Below, piece by piece: positions 48,194 to 58,001 of a DNA stretch of 64,000 bases (position 1 is its first letter; each line of letters starts with the position of its first letter). Below the pieces are notes generated by a model. It was given only the letters and a program-made list of their open reading frames with translations, searched no databases and was not told the DNA's origin. Position numbers and translations under genes: made by a program. The DNA comes from Novosphingobium hassiacum (GTDB lineage: Bacteria; Pseudomonadota; Alphaproteobacteria; Sphingomonadales; Sphingomonadaceae): NCBI RefSeq assembly GCF_014196055.1, contig NZ_JACICY010000004.1, forward strand, positions 248,065 to 312,064, read 5' to 3'.

Positions 48194-49375
48194 ATGACTT
48201 TTGACCCCAAGACCATGATTCAGGCGGCAAGAGATGAAACAGGCTTGGTCGATTTCGGTCCGGGACCGTTCGAAGACGGGCTGGAGGTGCTGTGCAAATC
48301 GATACGCGAAGAGGCCCGGCTCAATACATTCGGGACTGAAAAGGCGAGCGGCCGCATCCTTCACGCGCTGAAAGAGCGCTTGAAACTTCAGGACTGGTTT
48401 ACGCGGCATCCGGAAATTCTCGAACAGGACATCCGCCGTCCGGTGTTCCTGATGGGCCTGCCCCGCTCGGGAACTACGGCGCTGGCGCACTTCCTCTCGG
48501 AGGATCCTCTAGCGCGGTCACCACGCAACTGGGAAGTTCAGGATCTGACCCCGCCGCCCGACGCGGCGCTTGGCAACGAAGATCCGCGTTACGAGCGCCA
48601 GAGATTGCTGTGCGAGGCGCAGGAACGCGCCCATCCCGGCCTTCAAGCCCGACTGCCGGTCGGCCCTGCCGATTCGACCGAGCACGGCAGCCTAGTCGGT
48701 TACACCTTCCGGTCTTTCGTGTGGTGCACTCTGTTCAGGACACCAAGCTACGCCGAATGGCTTCTCAAGCAGGATCTGCTGCCAAGCTATGAGTACCTCG
48801 CCAAGATACTCAAGTTGCTGCAATGGCGCTGCCCTCCCGATCGCTGGAATCTCAAATACCCACTCGACATGTTTGCTCTGCGCGACATTCGGACCGTGTT
48901 CCCGGACTCGATCATCCTGTGGAGTCATCGTGATCCCGTTGCGACGATCCCGTCTGTGTGTGATCTGCTGACCACATTTCGAAAAGCCGATACGGATCAT
49001 GTCGATCGCCATGAGTTGGGCAGTCACCTCTGCGATCTCATGGCTATCGGCGTCGAGCGTGGCATGGAGGCACGCGATGCACTCGGTGACACCGATATCT
49101 TCGACGTCTATCAGGCCGATCTTGGCGCGAACACCATCGAGACAGTCAAGTCCATCTACCAACGCACCGGACTTCCGTTGACCGAAGATTATCTCCGCCT
49201 ACTTGACCAGAGGCTGACGGCGACCCCGCGTGGCCATGCCGGAGACTATTCCTACGATATCGCGGACTTCGGACTCACCGGCGAGGGCGTCCGCAGCAAG
49301 TTCCAGCGCTACATCAGCCGCTTCGGGCTGGCCGAAGGCCGTTATGCCGCTTCGGGGATCAGGGCGTCTGCTTGA
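48194..49375 (+). CDS. Sulfotransferase family protein (PAPS-dependent type)
   Basis: 393 residues. The start at 48194 places the operator in the promoter and matches the homologue at the right end of the window. The 5'-phosphosulfate loop FLMGLPRSGTTAL is near residue 88-100, and the 3'-phosphate region WSHRDPVATIPS near 238. Such bacterial proteins resemble eukaryotic sulfotransferases, but true activity in catabolic clusters is unproven. Earlier in-frame codons back to 47867 overlap the epimerase gene and are rejected. Confidence 0.88.
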   Translation: MTFDPKTMIQAARDETGLVDFGPGPFEDGLEVLCKSIREEARLNTFGTEKASGRILHALKERLKLQDWFTRHPEILEQDIRRPVFLMGLPRSGTTALAHFLSEDPLARSPRNWEVQDLTPPPDAALGNEDPRYERQRLLCEAQERAHPGLQARLPVGPADSTEHGSLVGYTFRSFVWCTLFRTPSYAEWLLKQDLLPSYEYLAKILKLLQWRCPPDRWNLKYPLDMFALRDIRTVFPDSIILWSHRDPVATIPSVCDLLTTFRKADTDHVDRHELGSHLCDLMAIGVERGMEARDALGDTDIFDVYQADLGANTIETVKSIYQRTGLPLTEDYLRLLDQRLTATPRGHAGDYSYDIADFGLTGEGVRSKFQRYISRFGLAEGRYAASGIRASA

Positions 49376-49465
49376 CCTGCAAAGCGATCTTTGGCGGCCT
49401 GGTGCGACGTCCACGCCCCGCCTGGATTATGGTAGTAATGCTGCCACCCTCCCGTTCGCGGCCAC

Positions 49466-49924
49466 ATGGGCCACAGCATGAATGAACACGCTGGCGCGAA
49501 TGCCGAACGCGAGGCAATTCGCCATCTCATGGCCCGCTACACCATCGCGGGTGACCGCGGGCAGACAGAGGAACTGGCCGCAGTCTTCACGCCGGATGGC
49601 ATTCTGCACTTCAACGCCGAGACGAGCCAAGGCCGCGAAGAAATTGCCCGACGCTTGAGCCGGAGCCCGCCGCATCCCCGCCTGCTCGTCACGCGGCACC
49701 ATCTGACAACGAGCCGGATCGAGCTACTCGGGGAAACGGCGAAGGGACGAACCTATTTTCAGGTGCTGACCAATATCGGGCTGGACCATCACGGCGTGTA
49801 TCAGGATCGGTTCGTGAAGATCGGAGAAGAGTGGCTGATCAGCCACCGAGAGGTGCGGATCGACTGGCAGGCTGAGGGATCATTGTTCCCGCCACTCCAT
49901 GTGCGCGGCATAGCGCCGGCTTGA
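49466..49924 (+). CDS. SnoaL-like (NTF2-fold) protein
   Basis: 152 residues; ATG 49478 is an alternative start, and no clear ribosome-binding site is visible. The pattern EREAIRHLMARYTIAGDRGQTEELAAVFTPDG is typical of SnoaL_4 proteins, followed by strands ending RFVKIGEEWLISHREVRIDW. Members are small isomerases, hydratases or oxygenase small subunits. It starts 90 bases after the sulfotransferase and probably belongs to the same transcript. Confidence 0.82.
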   Translation: MGHSMNEHAGANAEREAIRHLMARYTIAGDRGQTEELAAVFTPDGILHFNAETSQGREEIARRLSRSPPHPRLLVTRHHLTTSRIELLGETAKGRTYFQVLTNIGLDHHGVYQDRFVKIGEEWLISHREVRIDWQAEGSLFPPLHVRGIAPA

Positions 49925-49936
49925 GTTACGCCGTGG

Positions 49937-50338
49937 TCAGGCGGCGCCGCTTAGCCGAACCTGCGGCACCCAGACGTCCTCGACAGGCAGGAACGTGAAG
50001 CTTACCCTGCTACCTATCTTGACCTCGTCGAGCGGGGCATCGATCACTTCGCACGTGATGCGGACCCCTGGCATTCCGTCAACGTCGACAATCGCCAACG
50101 CAAAAGGCACGACCATGTCGGGAAGCCACGGTTGGTGGTTGATCGTGTAGCTGTAAATCATACCCGTGCCGCCTGCCGCCCGTGGAACGACATTGCGGGA
50201 CAGACACGTCGGGCAGATCAGCGCCGGGGGGTGGATTGCTGCGCTGCAATCGCTGCAACAGGTAATCAGCAGTTTTCCCTGCGCGCCGCCAGTCCAGAAC
50301 GGTGCGTTCTCGGGGGTGAGTAATGGTAGCAGGCGCAT
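49937..50338 (-). CDS. DUF35 OB-fold zinc-ribbon protein
   Basis: 133 residues. A zinc ribbon is formed by Cys28-x2-Cys31 and Cys42-x2-Cys45 (an extra Cys27 precedes it), followed by an OB-fold acyl-CoA-binding domain with GMIYSYTINHQPWLPDMVVPFALAIVD split over residues about 59-85. DUF35 proteins pair with thiolase-fold partners such as steroid Ltp2 or acetoacetyl-CoA enzymes. No such partner is adjacent; the nearest thiolase-like gene without Cys is at 25197, about 24 kb away. Confidence 0.9.
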   Translation of the reverse strand: MRLLPLLTPENAPFWTGGAQGKLLITCCSDCSAAIHPPALICPTCLSRNVVPRAAGGTGMIYSYTINHQPWLPDMVVPFALAIVDVDGMPGVRITCEVIDAPLDEVKIGSRVSFTFLPVEDVWVPQVRLSGAA

Positions 50339-50429
50339 GCGTTCTCCCGCCTTTCAAAGGCAAACTGGGATGACACCGACCCGTCGCAGGGACAAGGCCG
50401 GTGCATCCTTCGATCCGATGTTCAGCCGA

Positions 50430-51212
50430 TCAGCTTGGGAAGCCCATGCGGATGCCACCGTCGAGCCGCACGTCTTCTCCGTTGAAGTATGAGTTGCGGA
50501 TCATTTCAAGTGCGAGGCTCGCGTATTCGGCCGGCACGCCAAGGCGCTTGGGGAAAGGCACCGAGGCCGCCAGCGAATCCTTCACGTGGTCCGGTGCGCC
50601 CAGCATCAGCGGGGTCTCGAACACTCCGGGAAGGATCGTGTTCACACGGACGCCTTCCTTTGAAAGGTCGCGGGCGATGGGGAGGGTCATACCGACTACG
50701 CCCCCCTTGGAGGCAGAATAGGCTGCCTGTCCGGCCTGGCCATCTTCGGCAGCGACGCTTGCGGTATTGATGATCACCCCTCGTTCGCCGGAAGCCAGCG
50801 GATCAGCTGCCAACATGCCGGCAGCGGATTTGGCGATGCAGCGGAAGGTGCCAATCAGGTTGATCTGGATGATCAACTCGAAGTCCTTGAGCGGATAATG
50901 GCGGATTTCGCCGGTCTTGCGATCACGGCTGGCCGTTTTCACCGCATTGCCGGTGCCGGCACAATTGACGAGAATTCGCTCTTGCCCGTGTGCGGCACGA
51001 GCCTTTGCAAAGCCTGCATCGACATCGGCTTCCGAAGTAACATTGACCTTGCAGAAGATGCCGCCAAGTTCCTTGGCCAGCGCCTCGCCCTTTTCGGCGT
51101 TGAGGTCGAACAGCGCGACCTTTGTGCCCTGAGCGGCCAGCGCGCGGGCGGTTGCCTCACCCAGCCCCGAGGCTCCGCCCGTGATCACCGCTGCCGTTCC
51201 TTGAAAATCCAT
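50430..51212 (-). CDS. 3-Hydroxyacyl-CoA dehydrogenase type II-like SDR
   Basis: 260 residues. TGGASGLGEATA near residue 11 and LFDLNAEKGE (acid after strand two, so NAD) match HSD17B10/type II hydroxyacyl-CoA dehydrogenases, as do the long loop NAVKTASRDRKTGEIRHYPL near residue 88-107 and YSASK near 164. The C-terminal EMIRNSYFNGEDVRLDGGIRM is also characteristic. It should oxidise 3-hydroxyacyl-CoA to 3-ketoacyl-CoA. Confidence 0.93.
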   Translation of the reverse strand: MDFQGTAAVITGGASGLGEATARALAAQGTKVALFDLNAEKGEALAKELGGIFCKVNVTSEADVDAGFAKARAAHGQERILVNCAGTGNAVKTASRDRKTGEIRHYPLKDFELIIQINLIGTFRCIAKSAAGMLAADPLASGERGVIINTASVAAEDGQAGQAAYSASKGGVVGMTLPIARDLSKEGVRVNTILPGVFETPLMLGAPDHVKDSLAASVPFPKRLGVPAEYASLALEMIRNSYFNGEDVRLDGGIRMGFPS

Positions 51213-51252
51213 TGTTTCTGTTCCTTGCCGTTCAATCGCGCCATCCTATATC

Positions 51253-51268
51253 ACCAAGTAATACTTGT
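51253..51268. promoter_or_regulatory. Palindrome upstream of the type II hydroxyacyl-CoA dehydrogenase
   Basis: ACCAAGTAATACTTGT contains the perfect CAAGT-AAT-ACTTG inverted repeat (51255-51267), 41 bases before the minus-strand start at 51212. The position fits an operator; the regulator is unknown. Confidence 0.45.
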
Positions 51269-51417
51269 AAGCAACCTGTGGAGACGCCAGACTTCTGGCG
51301 AGTCGCGTTTCCGGTGCTCCACGGCCCCGGTTGCAGACGATTCTTCGGTAATGCCGCAGTTTGAAACGTGGGCCTTCGAGATCGGGCGATCAAACTGTGG
51401 TTGCTCAGGAGGTATTG

Positions 51418-52449
51418 ATGAGCGAACCAGAAGCCGATGCCGACAATTTGAAACGGAGAACGTCTCTACCGCAAGCCGTGCTCGTGCGCGAATTTGGAAA
51501 GCCAGCCTCGTTCCAGCTGGAAGCGCACGATCCTGGGGCACCCGGCCCGGAACAAGTCCGCGTCGATGTTCACAGCTGCGGGATCAGCTTTGTTGATGTG
51601 CTCGTGGCGGTCGGCGGCTATCAGATAAAGCCAGCCTTGCCTTTCGTGCCGGGTAGCGAAGCGTCGGGCATTATTACCGCCGTTGGTGCGAATGTGCCGC
51701 CGTCACGCTTGGGCGAGCGTGTAACCTTGGTAGGCTTCAATCTTGGACTTTGTCAGGTGGCAAACGCACCTATGGCGGCGGCACGCAATATCCCAGATAG
51801 GCTCAGTTTTGACGAGGCAGCTATCTTCAGGGTCAGCTATGGGACCGCTTACCATGCGCTGGTGCAACGAGGACGGCTGCAGGCAGGTGAGACGCTGCTG
51901 GTCTTGGGGGCATCGGGAGCGATCGGATATGCCGCGTTGCAAGTCGGCAAGGCCTTGGGTGCCACGGTTATCGCTTCCGCCTCGAGCGACGCGAAACGCA
52001 CTTTCGCACTGCAGGGCGGAGCTGATTACGCGATCGATTCCCTCTCCGCCGACTGGCGCGCACGAGTCAAGCAAGCCACCGGCGGGAAAGGAGTGGACGT
52101 GATTGTCGACCCGGTCGGCGATGCTGCCACCGAACCTGCATTTCGCTCGCTCGCCTGGGGCGGACGTCATCTCGTGATCGGCTTTGCAGGTGGTCAGATC
52201 CCCTGCCTCTCCACCAACCTGGCGCTGCTCAAGGGTGCGTCACTGGTGGGCGTCGACATCCGCCAGTTCGCACTCATGGAGCCGGCGCTGTTCGCGAAGA
52301 ACGAGGCCGCCATCGACCAGCTGGCCGAAGAGGGCCGACTGGCACCGCCTGTCGGGCACACTTACGCGCTTGGTGATTTCGTCGCTGCGATGGAGGCCGC
52401 GCGGGACCGCCACTCGATTGGCCGCGTGGTAGTTCACGCCAACCGCTAA
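51418..52449 (+). CDS. MDR-family NADPH:quinone-type oxidoreductase
   Basis: 343 residues from ATG 51418 behind a perfect AGGAGG box. The GroES-like N-terminal domain has PFVPGSEASGII near residue 78. The Rossmann domain has LVLGASGAIGYAALQ near 163. GVDVIVDPVGD is near 225. No zinc-binding Cys cluster is evident, so it fits the zinc-free quinone reductase/enoyl reductase branch. It may reduce a double bond in the substrate or a quinone. Confidence 0.92.
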   Translation: MSEPEADADNLKRRTSLPQAVLVREFGKPASFQLEAHDPGAPGPEQVRVDVHSCGISFVDVLVAVGGYQIKPALPFVPGSEASGIITAVGANVPPSRLGERVTLVGFNLGLCQVANAPMAAARNIPDRLSFDEAAIFRVSYGTAYHALVQRGRLQAGETLLVLGASGAIGYAALQVGKALGATVIASASSDAKRTFALQGGADYAIDSLSADWRARVKQATGGKGVDVIVDPVGDAATEPAFRSLAWGGRHLVIGFAGGQIPCLSTNLALLKGASLVGVDIRQFALMEPALFAKNEAAIDQLAEEGRLAPPVGHTYALGDFVAAMEAARDRHSIGRVVVHANR

Positions 52450-52533
52450 AGCAGGCTTGACGGGGTGCCTTAGCGGCAATCTGCCCGCTCAGGTTCCCTA
52501 ATCTGACGTGGTGAAAATTCCTTGCCAGCGCTG

Positions 52534-52565
52534 CCGCTCCGCACTGTCATTCAAGCGCGGAGCGG
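52534..52565. terminator. Stem-loop between convergent MDR and SDR genes
   Basis: CCGCTCCGC and GCGGAGCGG form a perfect 9-bp stem with a 14-base loop. No strong T tract follows. Confidence 0.55.
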
Positions 52566-52613
52566 TATGACCGACTGGTCATTGTTCGTTAGCGAACACG
52601 CGGCGATCTCCGG

Positions 52614-53381
52614 TCAGGAGATCGTGCTGACCCGCCCGCCTTCCACGAAAATGCACTGGCCTGTCGTGTAGGTCGACGCGGGGGATGCCAACAGCACTGC
52701 CGCGCCGATCGCCTCGTCGGCATGCCCCGTCCGGGCGATCGCATTCTTCGCGACGTGCTCGGCGAATGCCGGGCGAGTGATGCCATCGGCTGATGTCGAG
52801 CCCGGGCAGATGCAGTTTGCGCGCACATCGGGGCCGACAGCCTTGGCAAGGTAGCGAGTCAGCATGTGCAGGCCCGCCTTGGTCGAACCATAGGATATCT
52901 GCGGGAGGATGGGCGTGAAAGCGGCACAAGTCAGCAAGTTGATGATCGAGCCGTAACCCTCTTTCTTCATGTCTGGCACCAGCATCTTGGCGAGGCGAAA
53001 CGGTGTCAGCATATTAAGGTTGAAAGCCGCCTCGAAATGCTCGTCGCTCGTCGAGAAGAGGTCAGCGTCAATCGGCAGTGGTCCGACATAAGCGTTGAAG
53101 AAGAGGACATGAATCGGCCCGTATTCTTTGCGCGCCTGCTCAACGAGTGCCTCAAGGTCTTCCTTGCGCCCCGCATCCGAAGCCACGCCGATGGCATTGC
53201 CGCCATCTTCCCTGATTTCCTTGGCCAACTGCTCCATGCGATCGCCCGAGCGGGCGCTGACCACAACATTTGCCCCGATTTGCGCATAGGCGCGCGCGAC
53301 CGAAGACCCGATCCCGGGACCTCCGCCCACAACGAGGGCGGTCTTACCGTCCAGTCGGAAATTCTTCAGCACATCGATCAT
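52614..53381 (-). CDS. Short-chain dehydrogenase/reductase
   Basis: 255 residues from ATG 53381 behind GGAGAGGA; an ATG at 53396 is less well placed. VGGGPGIGSSVA near residue 16 and SARSGDR after strand two suggest NADP(H). The typical NNAG is replaced by FFNAYVG near residue 93. YGSTK near 157 is the catalytic pair. An operator palindrome lies 102 bases upstream. Confidence 0.9.
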   Translation of the reverse strand: MIDVLKNFRLDGKTALVVGGGPGIGSSVARAYAQIGANVVVSARSGDRMEQLAKEIREDGGNAIGVASDAGRKEDLEALVEQARKEYGPIHVLFFNAYVGPLPIDADLFSTSDEHFEAAFNLNMLTPFRLAKMLVPDMKKEGYGSIINLLTCAAFTPILPQISYGSTKAGLHMLTRYLAKAVGPDVRANCICPGSTSADGITRPAFAEHVAKNAIARTGHADEAIGAAVLLASPASTYTTGQCIFVEGGRVSTIS

Positions 53382-53705
53382 TGTCGTCCTCTCCATCCAT
53401 TTCCCGACGGGTTCTCCCGCATGGTCTACGCCAGCAGTCGTGCACGCGCCTGACCACGCCTTCGGAGGTCACGATAACAAATTTGACTGATCGGTAAAGA
53501 GTGGATTTGCCTGACGGCGCAACAGGCGCATCGGTGAGACATGTGAAGTCGTTAGGATCTCTAGCGAGATCGCAACGACTTTCTATTACCGGACAGGACG
53601 CAGTTTTTGGTCGATCAGCAAGCCTGCCGACCGAGGGAAGTCGCGAGACTGATATGGAGGTGCGGCTGACCATGTCGGCCGACCCCTCGATTACTTGTGA
53701 AGGCA
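53382..53705 (-). other. Promoter region between acyl-CoA dehydrogenase end and SDR start
   Basis: About 320 bases without a supported gene. It contains the operator-like palindrome at 53483-53498 and must hold the promoter for the SDR at 53381. Confidence 0.5.
53483..53498. promoter_or_regulatory. Putative operator, one arm mismatch from TTGAC-N6-GTCAA
   Basis: TTGACTGATCGGTAAA differs from the consensus at one arm base and has the GATC centre seen at 60663 and 63679. It lies 102 bases upstream of the SDR starting at 53381. Confidence 0.6.
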
Positions 53706-54869
53706 TCACATGGTGCGTGCGATCAACACCTTCATGATTTCCGTAGAGCCGCCATAGATCCGCTGGATTCTGGAATCGCGGAACATGCGCGCAATGGGGT
53801 ACTCGTTGATGTAGCCATAGCCTCCATGCAACTGCAAGCATGTGTCAACAACGTCCCATTCGGTTTCCGTGACCCAATATTTCGCCATTGCCGAGGTCGT
53901 GCCATCAAGCTCGCCCTTGAGCGATTTTTCGATGCAGTCGTTGACGAACACCTTGGCCACCGTCGCTTTGGTCTTGCACTCAGCCAGCTTGAACTGCGTG
54001 TTCTGGAAGTCGAAGATCGACTGGCCAAATGCCTTGCGCGATTTCGTGTACTCTACTGTCGCCTCGATGGCGCGCTCCATGGCGACGATACCACTGACGG
54101 CGATCACCATCCGCTCACGCGGCAGTTCTGCCATCAGCTGGAAGAAGCCCTTACCTTCTTCCGGACCGAGAAGGTTCTCGCTCGGCACCCAGACATCGTC
54201 GAAAAACAATTCCGAAGTGTCCTGCGCCTCGTTTCCGATCTTGTCGAGTTTCTTACCGCGGCGGAAACCTTCAACCTTATCGGTCTCGACGACCAGCAAC
54301 GATGTTCCCCGCGCGCCTAGGCTGGGATCGGTTTTAGCGACAACGACGATGAAATTTGCGAGTTGGCCGTTGGAAATAAACGTCTTCGAGCCATTGATCC
54401 GATACCCGTTGCCGTCCTTGATGGCAGTCGTCCGGATTGCCTGCAGGTCAGAGCCCGCTCCCGGCTCGCTCATCGCGATGGCGGCGATGTACTCACCACT
54501 CACCAGCTTGGGAAGCCAGCGTTGCTTCTGCTCCTCAGTCGCGTGACCCTGCACGTAGGGCGTTACGATGACGTTGTGCAGCGTGACGGCAAAGCCATCG
54601 ACATCGTTGCGCTGCGCTTCCTGCGCCAGAACGATGTCATAGCGGAAATCCGCACCTGCGCCGCCGTACTGTTCAGGCACGGTGACGCCGAGGAAACCGG
54701 CCTCGCCTGCCTCATTCCAGAACGCACGATCGACCTGGCCATCCTCGCGCCACTGCTCCACGCGTTCCGGAGTCGCACGCTGTTTGAAAAACCGGCGGAC
54801 GGAGTCCCGGAACATCTCCAGGTCCGGATCCTGCATCGACGGTGATTCTGGAATATCGAGAACGGACAT
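53706..54869 (-). CDS. Acyl-CoA dehydrogenase, long-chain/isovaleryl type
   Basis: 387 residues from ATG 54869, 7 bases after AAGGAG. Middle-domain motifs IAAIAMSEPGAGSDLQAIRT near residue 125-145 and YRINGSKTFISNG near 155 are standard. The helix segment MERAIEATVEYTKSRKAFGQ near 240-260 has a Glu aligned with the catalytic Glu of long-chain enzymes; the C-terminal site is GGSTEIMK. It starts 17 bases after the ADP-forming synthetase, so the two act as one unit: CoA ester formation then desaturation. Confidence 0.94.
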   Translation of the reverse strand: MSVLDIPESPSMQDPDLEMFRDSVRRFFKQRATPERVEQWREDGQVDRAFWNEAGEAGFLGVTVPEQYGGAGADFRYDIVLAQEAQRNDVDGFAVTLHNVIVTPYVQGHATEEQKQRWLPKLVSGEYIAAIAMSEPGAGSDLQAIRTTAIKDGNGYRINGSKTFISNGQLANFIVVVAKTDPSLGARGTSLLVVETDKVEGFRRGKKLDKIGNEAQDTSELFFDDVWVPSENLLGPEEGKGFFQLMAELPRERMVIAVSGIVAMERAIEATVEYTKSRKAFGQSIFDFQNTQFKLAECKTKATVAKVFVNDCIEKSLKGELDGTTSAMAKYWVTETEWDVVDTCLQLHGGYGYINEYPIARMFRDSRIQRIYGGSTEIMKVLIARTM

Positions 54870-54885
54870 ATTCAAGCTCCTTGAA

Positions 54886-57027
54886 TCAGTTCGACCAGAC
54901 GGTAAGGCCATCCAGGGCCTCAATCCGCGATCCGTCGGCCAATAACGGGTTTATTTCCAGCGAGGCGAGATCTGGCCCAAGCGCAAGAGCGGCTTCGCCA
55001 ATCTTCACCACGACATCGGCCACGGCATCCAGATCGACAGGCATGCTTCCGCGGTAACCTTCAAGAAGCCTGGCACCGCGCAATGACTGAAACATGTCGA
55101 TTACATCGGCCTTGCTCACCGGGAGCAGACGGATGGCACTGTCCTTGAGAGCCTCGACCCAGACGCCCCCAAGGCCCACTGCGATAACGGGACCCCACTG
55201 AGGATCGCGCGCCGTTCCGACGAACAGTTCTGTACCGCCGCTGCGCATCGGCGCCACGATCACACCTTCGATTTTCGCATCCGGCGCTTTCTGCGTGACC
55301 GATTGCATGATGGCCTCGAAGGCCGCTGCTACCGTGCCATCACCCTCCAGCGAAAGCTTGACGCCGCCAAACTCGGTCTTGTGCGCAATATCGGGCGAGG
55401 CAATCTTCATGGCCACTTTCCCGCCAAGCGAGCGGGCATGGGAAGCGGCGTCTTGTGCGCTGGTTACCAACTTTGCCGGAATGACCGGGACGCCACGGCT
55501 GTCGAGGTAGCTGAGCACATCACGTTCGCCCTGCGGTCGGGACCCCCCAGCTTTCTCCACCAACCCCACAGTTTCACGATCAAGTGAACTGGACCAGCGG
55601 CTCAGGTGGCCCAGTGCGCGAGCGCCATATTCCAATCCGTATAGCATAACCGGCTGATTATTGGTTTCCAGGAAGCTCGCCATTGAATCGTTCACGGCTT
55701 GCAGCACCTGGGTGACATAAACGCCGGGAACGGGCGAGGCGGCGATGCCGGGCATGAACCCGCCCGCCTGGTGGTTGGCCCCGGCAAGATCGCGCTGCGA
55801 TTGTGGCGAGTTCGCGTTGACCACGATGATCCCGACGTTGGGATCAGCACCGACGATCGGCAAGGCGCGGGTCCAGATGGAGGGGTCGCGCATGACAGCG
55901 CCTGTAATGTCGAACGGATTGAGCGTTGTCCCGAAATCCGAGATCACGCCCTTGAGCTGCTCGACCGTCTCTGGCGCGAACTGCGGCATGGGCAATCCGT
56001 ACTGCTCGGCAAGATCCGCGAACATTCCGCAGCTACCGCCGGACATGGAGACGAAGGCTATGCCGGGGCGGCTGATCGGGCCGACGCGGTCGATCAGACC
56101 CGCCGTCATCACCAGCTCCTCGATCGAACTGACGCGAATGATTCCGAGTTGGCGGCAGGCTGCGTCGAATATTCCGTCGTCACCCACCAGAGCCCCGGTA
56201 TGAGCCTGGGCAATCGCCGCGGTTAACTCGCTCTTGCCGACCTTGAGGATGATAATGGCCTTGCGCGCCTTGCGCGCCCGGATTGCGGCGCGGCGCAGCT
56301 TGTACGGCTGGTTGATCGTCTCCGAATAGACCGCGATTACCCGCGTGGGTTCATGGTCAATCAGATAGTCCACTACATCGCTGGTAGTGACCAAGGCTTC
56401 GTTGCCCGTGGCAACGGTGAAACTAACGCCGAAGCCCTGCTGGTGGGCGAACTTGACAATCTCCGCCGCTGTTGCGCCGCTTTGCGAGATGATCCCGATG
56501 CCGCCATGGATGATCGGCGTGCGAGGAGGAATTACGGTCAGTGCCCGCCCGTCCGCAACATTGGCGAAGCCAAGCGAGTTAGGGCCGAGGAGGGCAATGC
56601 CTCGCTCCCGCGCAAGGGCGACAATCCGCTCCTGCAGCGCCGCACCCTCGGCATCGACCTCGGCAAATCCGGACGTCAGAATTACCACTCCGCGCACGCC
56701 CGCATCCGCAGCGTCTACGAGCGCATCGTAGACCGCAGCGACCGGAACGAAAATGTACGCGGCATCCACCGGCTTGCCGATGGCTTTGCACGAGGTAAAC
56801 CCCGGAAAGCCGTGAACATCCACTCCTGCGCGGTTGACGACGTAGACCGGACCATCAAAACCATAATCTGCGAGACGTCCGGCAATGCCATTCGACCATA
56901 CCGACTTTTCGGTAGCGCCGACCATGACGATCGATGTCGGCGTAAAAAGCGCGTTCAGGTCGGTCACTCGTGTTTGTTCTGCAGTGGCCACGGCATTTCC
57001 TCGGTACGTGTCAAGCACCCAAGTCAT
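54886..57027 (-). CDS. ADP-forming acyl-CoA synthetase (single-chain NDP-forming type)
   Basis: 713 residues. Domain order is CoA-binding (residues about 25-120, FTPTSIVMVGATEKSVWS), succinyl-CoA-ligase-like domains (150-480, GIGIISQSGATAAE near 177; phospho-His in AQAHTGALVGDD near 277) and an ATP-grasp domain (490-713, KIASPDIAHKTEFGGVKL near 560). It converts a carboxylic acid, ATP and CoA to acyl-CoA, ADP and phosphate, reversibly. The start at 57027 has weak ribosome-binding signals; an ATG further in is possible. It leads into the downstream acyl-CoA dehydrogenase gene. Confidence 0.93.
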   Translation of the reverse strand: MTWVLDTYRGNAVATAEQTRVTDLNALFTPTSIVMVGATEKSVWSNGIAGRLADYGFDGPVYVVNRAGVDVHGFPGFTSCKAIGKPVDAAYIFVPVAAVYDALVDAADAGVRGVVILTSGFAEVDAEGAALQERIVALARERGIALLGPNSLGFANVADGRALTVIPPRTPIIHGGIGIISQSGATAAEIVKFAHQQGFGVSFTVATGNEALVTTSDVVDYLIDHEPTRVIAVYSETINQPYKLRRAAIRARKARKAIIILKVGKSELTAAIAQAHTGALVGDDGIFDAACRQLGIIRVSSIEELVMTAGLIDRVGPISRPGIAFVSMSGGSCGMFADLAEQYGLPMPQFAPETVEQLKGVISDFGTTLNPFDITGAVMRDPSIWTRALPIVGADPNVGIIVVNANSPQSQRDLAGANHQAGGFMPGIAASPVPGVYVTQVLQAVNDSMASFLETNNQPVMLYGLEYGARALGHLSRWSSSLDRETVGLVEKAGGSRPQGERDVLSYLDSRGVPVIPAKLVTSAQDAASHARSLGGKVAMKIASPDIAHKTEFGGVKLSLEGDGTVAAAFEAIMQSVTQKAPDAKIEGVIVAPMRSGGTELFVGTARDPQWGPVIAVGLGGVWVEALKDSAIRLLPVSKADVIDMFQSLRGARLLEGYRGSMPVDLDAVADVVVKIGEAALALGPDLASLEINPLLADGSRIEALDGLTVWSN

Positions 57028-57216
57028 TATGCGTATTGTCGGGTAGATGCAAGCAAGGTTCGCCTACACTTGCCAACTTGTTTACCGATGTGCACCATTG
57101 GTCAGGGCAAGAAAAATTCCAGCCTGCGGCGCGTAGCGCGCCAGAGACTTCTGACGGCCACATCTTGTTGCAGCACGCACTGGGGCGCACGAATCGAGCG
57201 CTGAAGAGAGGAACAC

Positions 57217-57963
57217 ATGGGTAAACTTGTAAATAGGATCGCTTTGGTAACCGGAGGAGGTCGCGGCATTGGCAAGGGAATCGCCGTGCGCCTCGCCGCC
57301 GAAGGAGCGCACGTCATCATAAACTACTCGCGCAGCCGTGCCGACGCGGAGGCACTGGCCGACGCTGTCCGGGCAGAAGGAGGTTCGGCTTCCACGATCT
57401 GCGCCGATCTGTCGGACCTTGCGGCAATCGCCACCATGTTCGAAGCCATCAAGCGCGAACATTCGCACATCGACATCCTGGTCAACAATGCAGCCCGCGG
57501 TTCGAGTGGAATGCCGCGGCTGGACACTTCGACGCCGGAGCAGTTCGAGGCGATGATGAGCCTTAACATGCGAGGACTCTACTTCACCACGCAGGCTGCC
57601 GTGCGGTTGATGCGGGACGGAGGCAGGGTCATCAGCATCTCGAGCTCAAGCACGATGGCGCGCGTACCAGGACTTTCGATCTACGCAGGTACGAAGGCGG
57701 CAGTCGAGGCGTTCACCCGGATCTGGGCTGCCGAACTTGCGTCCCGCCGGATCACGGTGAACGCTGTGCTTCCAGGAATAACCGATACAGATCTGCTACG
57801 CGGCAGTCTGACCCCGGAAATGGCCCGCCAGATCGGTGAAAGCGTGCCTTTGGGACGCATGGGAACTCCCAAGGACATGGCCGGTATTGTTGCCTTCCTG
57901 GCAAGCGAAGACGGCGGCTGGATAACCGGTCAAAATCTGGTGGCCGCCGGCGGGGCGGCCTGA
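57217..57963 (+). CDS. Short-chain dehydrogenase/reductase (paralogue of the one at 58931)
   Basis: 248 residues with AGAGGAACAC before ATG. TGGGRGIGKGIA near residue 13, NYSRSRADAE after strand two, NNAARGSS near 90 and YAGTK near 154. The end WITGQNLVAAGGAA and the PGITDTDLLRG loop match the SDR at 58931 closely, so the two arose by duplication around the intervening crotonase gene. It diverges from the ADP-forming synthetase. Confidence 0.93.
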   Translation: MGKLVNRIALVTGGGRGIGKGIAVRLAAEGAHVIINYSRSRADAEALADAVRAEGGSASTICADLSDLAAIATMFEAIKREHSHIDILVNNAARGSSGMPRLDTSTPEQFEAMMSLNMRGLYFTTQAAVRLMRDGGRVISISSSSTMARVPGLSIYAGTKAAVEAFTRIWAAELASRRITVNAVLPGITDTDLLRGSLTPEMARQIGESVPLGRMGTPKDMAGIVAFLASEDGGWITGQNLVAAGGAA

Positions 57964-58001
57964 GGCTTGGCAGCCTGACATTTCGCGGTGCCGCATGGCC
58001 T

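Noticed and set aside
52567..52582. Another copy of the palindrome, ATGACCGACTGGTCAT
   Set aside because: It lies between the ends of two convergent genes, next to a terminator hairpin, and has a mismatch in each arm. No start codon is near, so it is not counted as an operator.
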